Shown here: positions 14,748-19,566 of the stretch, piece by piece | Numbering within the stretch: position 1 is the first letter of the stretch | How the letters are laid out: every line of letters starts with the position of its first letter | Source of the DNA: UBA6544 sp049601975 | GTDB taxonomy: Bacteria; Pseudomonadota; Alphaproteobacteria; UBA8366 | DNA: 21,135 nt | Direction of reading: 5' to 3' | Assembly: GCA_049601975.1 (NCBI GenBank) | Contig: JBMYRC010000066.1 | Span: forward strand, 1 to 21,135 | Translations under genes and position numbers: made by a program | The notes under the pieces: generated by a model | What the model saw: the letters and a program-made list of their open reading frames with translations, nothing else | The model's database searches: none | What the model was told of the DNA's origin: nothing

Positions 14748-15127
14748 TACGCGCCCTCCGCCAGGTCAAATACAGGATAAGGGGCTTCGTCATCACTGCC
14801 GGGAATCATGCGGACCTTCACCCGCATGCCGATCTTCACCTCGAGCGGGTCGATGCCTTCGACCCGACTCATCATGCGAAAGCCTTCGTCCAAATCGATC
14901 AATGAAACATCGTAGGGATCGGCGCCGCGCGGAAACAAGGTCGTGGTCGAATAGACCGTGCCCAGGCCTTCGCTGACCTTCCAATCGATATCGGTGCTGC
15001 CGGTACCCGGCGCGGTCAGTCGGGGATAGAAAAACGCTTTCCCGCCGGAGACCTGATAGGCGAGATCGCCTCGGTCGCAATGCTCGCGAAAGATCGCAAG
15101 TGGTGATTTTTCCGCTGGCTCGGACAT
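14747..15127 (-). CDS. DUF35 OB-fold protein, zinc-ribbon cysteines absent
   Basis: The 126-residue acyl-CoA-associated DUF35 protein is the usual partner of thiolase-like enzymes. The N-terminal region has AIFREHCDRGDLAYQ and KAFFYPR, where family members show a rubredoxin-like zinc ribbon with two CxxC pairs. None of those cysteines is present here. The OB-fold follows, with GTVYSTTTL, YDVSLIDLDEGFRMMSRVEG and IGMRVKVRM, all typical. The ATG at 15127 is chosen because AAGGGAG sits five bases upstream; in-frame ATG and GTG codons at 15142 and 15151 are weaker. Its TAA overlaps the thiolase ATG (TAATG), so the two are coupled and probably form a complex. Confidence 0.84.
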   Translation of the reverse strand: MSEPAEKSPLAIFREHCDRGDLAYQVSGGKAFFYPRLTAPGTGSTDIDWKVSEGLGTVYSTTTLFPRGADPYDVSLIDLDEGFRMMSRVEGIDPLEVKIGMRVKVRMIPGSDDEAPYPVFDLAEGA

Positions 15128-15166
15128 ATCGACTCCCTTCATCTTGATCACACCCCACGAATGGCT

Positions 15167-15201
15167 GCGAGAACCGATCTATGGCGATCATCGGTTCGCG
15201 C
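15167..15201. promoter_or_regulatory. large imperfect palindrome upstream of the DUF35 gene
   Basis: GAACCGAT (15171-15178) and ATCGGTTC (15190-15197) are exact reverse complements around an 11-base centre. Past one A-G mismatch, three more pairs (GCG 15167-15169 with CGC 15199-15201) continue the symmetry. It lies 40-74 bases before the DUF35 start in the divergent gap to the selenoprotein gene, so it is either an operator or a leader hairpin of the leftward operon. Confidence 0.42.
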
Positions 15202-15229
15202 AAGCAGTGTGCGGCTATTCGCTATAGAA

Positions 15230-15275
15230 GTTCTAATTCGACACCATAAAGGTTCTCATTTGACCCAATTTGACC
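15230..15275. promoter_or_regulatory. phased direct repeats upstream of the selenoprotein gene
   Basis: GTTCTAATTCGAC (15230-15242) and GTTCTCATTTGAC (15252-15264) agree at 11 of 13 bases, with starts 22 bases apart. The half-unit ATTTGACC at 15258-15265 recurs at 15268-15275, ten bases on. Spacings of 22 and 10 are close to whole helical turns, as for a regulator binding one face of DNA. The TTGACC boxes can also be read as -35 elements, but no convincing -10 follows. Confidence 0.42.
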
Positions 15276-15353
15276 GCTCGTCTAGTGCTGGTGCCAGCAA
15301 GCAAGTAAACGCCGATCCTCATCAGTGTCCGTAACTGAATTGGAGTTAAGAAA

Positions 15354-15998
15354 ATGTCACTAGCTGAAAAGCTGGATGAGATTCGCGCCGCCGGTGCGAA
15401 ACGCATTCCAGAAGATAAACGGGTCATCATGGGGGCCGCGAACAAGGAGTTGTTCGAGTCCATCATCATGGACGGCGTGGTCAAGGTGGGCGACCGCCTA
15501 CCGGGATTTGCGCTGCCCAACGCGTTCAACGAAACCATCGAATCATCCGAACTGCTCGCCGCCGGGCCCGTCGTCTTGACGGTGTTCCGCGGCGTTTGGT
15601 GACCCTACTGTAATGCAGAGCTGTATGCTTTGCAGTCAGTCAACGACCAAATCGAAGCTCTCGGCGCCACTGTCGTGGCCCTCACGCCGCAATCTCCGGA
15701 GAAGAATCAAGCGATGATCGACAAGAACGATCTCTCGTTCGATCTCCTCCACGATATCGGCAATGACTACGCCAACCAGCTGGGCCTGCGGTTTACCGTG
15801 CCGGTCCCGGTGCAAGGAGTGTACTCGGAATTCGGAATCGATCTACCCGGGCATAACGGTGACAGCAGCTGGTCGCTGCCGATGCCGGGACGGTTCGTGA
15901 TCGACCAAGGCGGGATAATCCGCTCAGTCGATGTCCATCCGGACTACACGCGCCGTCCGGAGGCGGAGAAAACGATCGAGGATCTGAAAGCTCTCTAA
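15354..15998 (+). CDS. AhpC/TSA peroxiredoxin-like selenoprotein (UGA read as selenocysteine, Sec83)
   Basis: The 214-residue thioredoxin-fold protein belongs to the AhpC/TSA peroxiredoxin-like family, expected to reduce peroxides or exchange disulfides in the cytoplasm. Cysteine relatives carry YRGVWCPYCNAEL; here the frame reads TVFRGVW, then TGA (15600-15602), then PYCNAELYALQ. TGA thus replaces the first catalytic cysteine, giving a U-x-x-C centre (U83, C86). Both halves are in one frame and conserved: GDRLPGFALPNA before, SWSLPMPGRFVID and DVHPDYTRRPE after, ending in TAA at 15996-15998. The ATG follows GGAG by eight bases. A SECIS-like hairpin lies directly downstream of the TGA. Taken as a stop, TGA would leave an inactive 82-residue fragment and a 15630-15998 remnant. 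selABCD genes are not in the window. A nonsense mutation or sequencing error is the alternative, made unlikely by the exact site and the hairpin. Confidence 0.88.
15607..15640 (+). promoter_or_regulatory. candidate bacterial SECIS element
   Basis: TGCAGAGC (15614-15621) pairs with GCTTTGCA (15627-15634): eight pairs, one G-U, around the five-base loop TGTAT (15622-15626). A lower stem ACTG (15607-15610) with CAGT (15637-15640) closes it through a small 3/2 internal loop. Bacterial SECIS elements, bound by SelB, lie inside the coding region just after the UGA. They have a short stem and an apical loop with a G in its first two positions, commonly GU. Here the loop begins U-G-U and starts 19 bases after the UGA. 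Folding was judged by eye. Confidence 0.72.
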
Positions 15999-16014
15999 GT
16001 CACGTGCCCGTGAC
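15999..16014 (+). other. 6-bp hairpin directly after the selenoprotein stop codon
   Basis: GTCACG (15999-16004), loop TGCC, CGTGAC (16009-16014). It begins at the base after TAA, and the stronger terminator hairpin follows nine bases later. It may protect the mRNA 3' end or add to termination. Confidence 0.4.
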
Positions 16015-16022
16015 GAAGTCGC

Positions 16023-16059
16023 AAGAGGCGGTCCTTATTAATGGGACCGCCTTTTCTTT
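16023..16059 (+). terminator. rho-independent terminator of the selenoprotein gene
   Basis: AAGAGGCGGTCC (16023-16034) pairs with GGACCGCCTTTT (16044-16055): 12 pairs, one G-U, with a nine-base loop and a T-rich tail (TTTTCTTT, 16052-16059). It is a textbook intrinsic terminator for the rightward gene. The stop codon of the convergent TetR gene (16038-16040 on the minus strand) sits in the loop, and the right arm is TetR coding sequence. The minus strand has no good U-run after the stem. Confidence 0.85.
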
Positions 16060-16667
16060 GCCTCCGGCACATCCAACCCCATGAGCTTGAGGGAATCGCG
16101 ACCGAGGCGGCGGAGCATGTCCGGATCGTCATTCGCCTTGGCGATGACCATCAGACCTTCCATCTGCGCGAGAATGGCGCAGGCGATATCCGTGGCGTCT
16201 AGATTGTCCGGCAGTTCGCCGCGTTTCATCGCGGCATGGATCGCCGTCTCGAACATACCGGCGATCAGGCTCAGCGCTTTGGCGACGCGCTCGCGCACCA
16301 CGCTGTCACGGGTCGACAATTCGACCGCGAAATTTCCGAAACGACATCCGACCACATGGCCCGTCTTGTCGCGGTTCGCGGCGAGACCATTGGCCAGAAA
16401 TTCCGCGTAGTTCAGGAATTTCTCAACCACCGTGTCGTCGTTATTAAAAATTGGATCGAACAGCCGTTCGCAATTGCGCTCCCAAGCGCGGTCGAGCATC
16501 GCCAGAGCCAAGTCGCGCTTCGACGGCCACCAATGATAGAAGCTACCTTTACGCGCATCCGCCGCCGCACACAGATCAGCAACGCTGACCGCTTCATAGC
16601 CGCGCTCGTACATCAACGCGTCGGCGGCATCGAGCAAACGCTCTCTGGAATTCTGTGTCTCCAACAT
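16038..16667 (-). CDS. TetR family transcriptional regulator
   Basis: The 209-residue protein has the TetR N-terminal helix-turn-helix at about 8-54: RERLLDAADALMYERGYEAVSVADLCAAA, then KGSFYHWWPSKRDLALAML, with the typical G-x-FYHxxxSK recognition helix. The larger C-terminal ligand domain (about 60-205) includes CRFGNFAVELS and a dimer-type helix AILAQMEGLMVIAKA. The ATG at 16667 is chosen. A TTG at 16703 gives a longer frame, but its Shine-Dalgarno is too close. No ribosome binding site precedes 16667, so a leaderless or very short leader message is possible. It diverges from the LigA-LigB-HpaB operon with 95 bases between starts, so it most likely represses that operon and responds to the aromatic substrate or product. 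Confidence 0.9.
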   Translation of the reverse strand: MLETQNSRERLLDAADALMYERGYEAVSVADLCAAADARKGSFYHWWPSKRDLALAMLDRAWERNCERLFDPIFNNDDTVVEKFLNYAEFLANGLAANRDKTGHVVGCRFGNFAVELSTRDSVVRERVAKALSLIAGMFETAIHAAMKRGELPDNLDATDIACAILAQMEGLMVIAKANDDPDMLRRLGRDSLKLMGLDVPEAKKRRSH

Positions 16668-16695
16668 AGGGGAAAAATTAGTCCGAGATGCGTAC

Positions 16696-16711
16696 AAGGG
16701 CAACGCCCCTT
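16696..16711. promoter_or_regulatory. imperfect dyad in the TetR / LigA divergent gap
   Basis: AAGGG (16696-16700) and CCCTT (16707-16711) flank a six-base centre, with a near-symmetric GGGC/GCCC core. It is the most symmetrical stretch in the 95-base region between the two start codons. It is a possible TetR operator but short; no clear -35/-10 pair is visible beside it. Confidence 0.25.
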
Positions 16712-16762
16712 AACACAACCAAGCCGTTTGCACCGCTCGCCGAAATCCCCCAACATACCGAC

Positions 16763-17128
16763 ATGAGCCTCTATTACGTCCAAAAATTTCTCTATCAACT
16801 CAACCGGGACCCTGATGTTCGCCGGAGATATGATAATGATTTCAATGGCCTGATAGAAGCATACGATTTGACAGAAGAAGAAACTGCCGCGATCCGAAAA
16901 CCCAATTTGGGCTTTCTCTACGTCCTGGGTGTGAACGGTCAAATTCTCGTGCACTACGCCGCCCTGCGGGGCATCGCGTGGCCCGAATACATCGAAGCGC
17001 TCCGCGGCGGGTTGCAAATTTACGGTGCCGTACGCGACGGCGTATATGCTGAGACCGGCTACGAAGGGGTCGAAAGCCACACCGCGGCCGTCCTCGCGCG
17101 GCGCGAGCTCCATCGGGAGGAGCCCTAA
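16763..17128 (+). CDS. LigA-like small subunit of an extradiol ring-cleavage dioxygenase
   Basis: The 121-residue all-helical protein resembles the LigA (alpha) subunit of protocatechuate 4,5-dioxygenase. LigA caps the LigB active site and helps bind substrate. Visible conserved features are YYVQKFLYQLNRDPDVRRRY, LIEAYDLTEEE, AAIRKPNLGFLYVLGVN (about 46-58) and LVHYAALRG. The ATG at 16763 is chosen because the conserved region begins there and it leaves room for a divergent promoter. An ATG at 16688 would add 25 unconserved residues and lie only 20 bases from the TetR start. The Shine-Dalgarno site is weak. It is first in the LigA-LigB-HpaB operon, one base before the next ATG. Confidence 0.8.
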   Translation: MSLYYVQKFLYQLNRDPDVRRRYDNDFNGLIEAYDLTEEETAAIRKPNLGFLYVLGVNGQILVHYAALRGIAWPEYIEALRGGLQIYGAVRDGVYAETGYEGVESHTAAVLARRELHREEP

Positions 17129-17129
17129 T

Positions 17130-17972
17130 ATGACTCTCGTCTTTGCCGGATTGTGCGGACACGGCCCGGGGTTTACGGGCCGCGCCGAGATGGCAGACCG
17201 CGACCAATTGGCGCACATGCACAACGCCTTTGCAGAAATGCGCCGACGCCTTGAAGCATCCCGTCCGGATGCTTTATTGGTCGTGGCCGCTGAACATTTT
17301 GCTAATTTCTTCATGGATAACATGCCCGCCTTCGCCATCGGCATGGCGGACTACTATGACGGGCCAATAGAAGACCCCGACTGGCTCGGCATCGATCCCG
17401 TGCGTATTCCCGGTGACAAGGCGCTATCGCGCCGCCTGATCACCTCCGTAATGCAAGACGTCGATGTCGCCTATGGCGAGGAATGGAAATTCGATCACGG
17501 CATATCGGTGCCGCTGCATTTTCTTACACCCGAATACGACCTGCCGATCATTCCCATCAACATCAACTGTCAGGGGCCGCCGCTGCCGCCCTTACACCGG
17601 TGCTGGACCTTCGGCGAGGCATTGCGTGGCGCCATCGACGCGGCGCCGGAACGCATTGCCATCATTGGCACCGGTGGGATCTCCCATTGGCCCGCAACAC
17701 CAGATTCGGGGAAGATCAACGAGGACTGGGACCGCGCTTTCCTGGACCGTGTCCTGCACCATGACCGCGACGCCCTGCTCGCCTATTCCGATGCCGATGT
17801 GTATCGCGACGCCGGACAAGGCGGATTCGAAATGCGCACCTATATCGCGCTGTCCGCCGCGACACAGGATTGCGCCGGTGATTTACTATTGTATGAACCC
17901 ATTCCCATCTTCGCGGTCGGCGTGACCGTCGCGACCATGACGATACCGGAACAGAGGAGAGCCGCAGAATGA
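17130..17972 (+). CDS. LigB-type (class III) extradiol ring-cleavage dioxygenase
   Basis: This is a non-haem Fe(II) enzyme that opens catechol-type rings next to the diol. The 280-residue protein aligns with LigB: H11 (GLCGHGPGF), H56 (VVAAEHFANFF), H123 (KFDHGISVPLHFL), H186 (IIGTGGISHWP) and E234 (GGFEMRTYIAL). In LigB the corresponding residues are the iron ligands H12, H61 and E242, the catalytic base H195 and H127, so the active site looks complete. The ATG at 17130 follows GGGAGG by nine bases; an upstream ATG lies within LigA. It is cotranscribed with LigA and overlaps the HpaB start (ATGA). Protocatechuate, gallate or a related catechol are possible substrates, but the sequence does not decide. 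Confidence 0.88.
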   Translation: MTLVFAGLCGHGPGFTGRAEMADRDQLAHMHNAFAEMRRRLEASRPDALLVVAAEHFANFFMDNMPAFAIGMADYYDGPIEDPDWLGIDPVRIPGDKALSRRLITSVMQDVDVAYGEEWKFDHGISVPLHFLTPEYDLPIIPININCQGPPLPPLHRCWTFGEALRGAIDAAPERIAIIGTGGISHWPATPDSGKINEDWDRAFLDRVLHHDRDALLAYSDADVYRDAGQGGFEMRTYIALSAATQDCAGDLLLYEPIPIFAVGVTVATMTIPEQRRAAE

Positions 17973-19528
17973 AACCGGAAGAAATGATCGCGGGGAAAAA
18001 ACGGCCGTTCACGGGACAGGAATATTTAGATTCTCTGAAGGACGGGCGAGAGGTTTATATCTACGGTGAGCGCGTCGAGGACGTGACCACTCATCCTGCT
18101 TTCCGCAATTCAGCGCGAACCATGGCGAAGCTCTACGACGCGCTGCACGATCCGGCTCAGCAATCGGTCTTGACCTGCGAGACCGATACCGGGTCCGGCG
18201 GCTACACCCATAAATTTTTCCGCGTTGCGCGCTCAACGGAAGACCTAATTGGCCAGCGCGACGCCATCGCCGCTTGGTCACGCATGTCCTACGGATGGAT
18301 GGGCCGCACACCGGATTACAAGGCGTCGCTGATGAACACGCTGGGTGCCAATGCCCCGTTTTGGGGCGACTACGCGGACAATGCCAAGACTTGGTACAAG
18401 CGCGTACAGGAAAGCGTGTGCTTCATGAATCACGCCATCGTCAATCCGCCGGTCGACCGCAACAAGGCGGCGGACGATGCAAAAGATGTCTTCATCACCA
18501 TCGACAAGGAGACCGACGCCGGCATCCACGTCTCGGGCGCCAAGGTGGTCGCGACGTCGGCCGCACTCACCCATTACAACTTTCTCGGCCAGAATATGTC
18601 AGCGGAGATCACCGATGACGACCTGGCCGTCATGTTCATCGCACCGATGGACGCGCCCGGCGTGAAACTATTCTGCCGCGCGTCCTATGAAATGCAGGCC
18701 GCCAAAATGGGCACGCCCTTCGACTACCCGCTCTCGTCCCGCTTCGACGAGAATGACGCCATCTTCGTCTTCGACGACGTCTTCATCCCGTGGGAGGACG
18801 TGCTGGTCCACCGCGACATCAAGATGCTGATGAAGTTCTATCCAGAATCAGGCTTCTTCAATAATTTCACTTTCCAGGGTTGCACGCGGCTCGCCGTCAA
18901 ACTCGATTTCATCTCAGGCCTACTATACAAAGCCCTGCGCTCGACCGGCACCGACGAGTTTCGCGGCGTGCAGACGCAACTCGGTGAAGTCATCGCATGG
19001 CGCAATCTGTTCTGGGCGATCTCCGACGCCATGGCACATAACTGCCAGCCCTGGGTCGACGGCGCGGTTCTGCCGAACGCTCAGTCCGGCACCGCCTACC
19101 GGGTCTTCGCGACCGAAGCCTATCCGCGGGTAAAGGAGATCATCATGCAGATCGTTGCCAGCGGGTTGATCTATCTCCCGTCCTCGGCGCTAGATTTCAA
19201 GAATCCCAACATCGACAAATATCTGAAGCAATATGTGCGCGGCTCGAACGGGATCGAATACAAGGAGCGGATCAAGATCATGAAACTACTCTGGGACGCG
19301 GTAGGCTCGGAATTCGGCGGTCGGCACGAGCTTTACGAGCGCAACTACGCAGGCAGCAATGAGATGGTCCGCTTCCAAACCTTCTTCAACGCACGCGGCT
19401 CTGGTGCGCTCGATCAAATGGTGGGACTCGCCGAGCAATGCATGGCGGAGTACGACGAGGACGGCTGGGTCGGCGAGGATTATTTCAATCCAGGCGATGT
19501 GAGCGGGATTGGCTACCCGAAAGGGTAG
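17969..19528 (+). CDS. HpaB-type FADH2-dependent phenol monooxygenase
   Basis: The 519-residue large component resembles 4-hydroxyphenylacetate 3-monooxygenase (class D, acyl-CoA dehydrogenase fold). It uses reduced FAD from a separate reductase to ortho-hydroxylate a phenol to a catechol. Motifs: the early GREVYIYGERV; RMSYGWMGRTPDY (105-117), with R113 and Y117; and H155 in NHAIVNPPVDR. The spacing of R113, Y117 and H155 equals that of Arg100, Tyr104 and His142 in Thermus HpaB, which hold the phenol hydroxyl. PLSSRFDENDAIFVFDDVFIPWEDV and the C-terminal GSNEMVRFQTFF are also typical. The start overlaps the LigB stop (ATGA). No HpaC reductase is seen. It probably makes the substrate cleaved by LigB. 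Confidence 0.92.
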   Translation: MKPEEMIAGKKRPFTGQEYLDSLKDGREVYIYGERVEDVTTHPAFRNSARTMAKLYDALHDPAQQSVLTCETDTGSGGYTHKFFRVARSTEDLIGQRDAIAAWSRMSYGWMGRTPDYKASLMNTLGANAPFWGDYADNAKTWYKRVQESVCFMNHAIVNPPVDRNKAADDAKDVFITIDKETDAGIHVSGAKVVATSAALTHYNFLGQNMSAEITDDDLAVMFIAPMDAPGVKLFCRASYEMQAAKMGTPFDYPLSSRFDENDAIFVFDDVFIPWEDVLVHRDIKMLMKFYPESGFFNNFTFQGCTRLAVKLDFISGLLYKALRSTGTDEFRGVQTQLGEVIAWRNLFWAISDAMAHNCQPWVDGAVLPNAQSGTAYRVFATEAYPRVKEIIMQIVASGLIYLPSSALDFKNPNIDKYLKQYVRGSNGIEYKERIKIMKLLWDAVGSEFGGRHELYERNYAGSNEMVRFQTFFNARGSGALDQMVGLAEQCMAEYDEDGWVGEDYFNPGDVSGIGYPKG

Positions 19529-19530
19529 CC
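19511..19530 (+). other. GNRA-loop hairpin spanning the hpaB-like stop codon
   Basis: GGCTACCC (19511-19518), loop GAAA, GGGTAGCC (19523-19530): a perfect 8-bp stem with a stable GNRA tetraloop. The TAG stop (19526-19528) lies in its right arm, so the last codons shape an RNA structure. A second hairpin adjoins it directly. Confidence 0.6.
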
Positions 19531-19554
19531 CCCTCACCCTCTAGCGGTGAGGGG
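19530..19554. terminator. hairpin between the convergent HpaB-like and DmsA-like genes
   Basis: CCCCTCACC (19530-19538) pairs with GGTGAGGGG (19546-19554) around a seven-base loop: nine perfect pairs. It lies between the stops of two converging genes and is probably a shared terminator. The rightward strand continues GTTCTAC rather than a full U-run. A run of six T precedes it on the leftward strand, so efficiency is uncertain. Confidence 0.6.
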
Positions 19555-19566
19555 TTCTACAAAAAA

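Noticed and set aside
15600..15602. TGA as an ordinary stop, making the locus a pseudogene or two small genes
   Set aside because: The stop replaces exactly the catalytic cysteine, the frame continues without shifts or other stops through conserved motifs, and a SECIS-like hairpin follows. Random decay would rarely hit this codon alone. It remains the main alternative until Sec genes are found.
16688..16762. Longer LigA-like protein starting at 16688
   Set aside because: The 25 added residues show no family conservation, and this start would leave only 20 bases to the divergent TetR start, too little for promoters.
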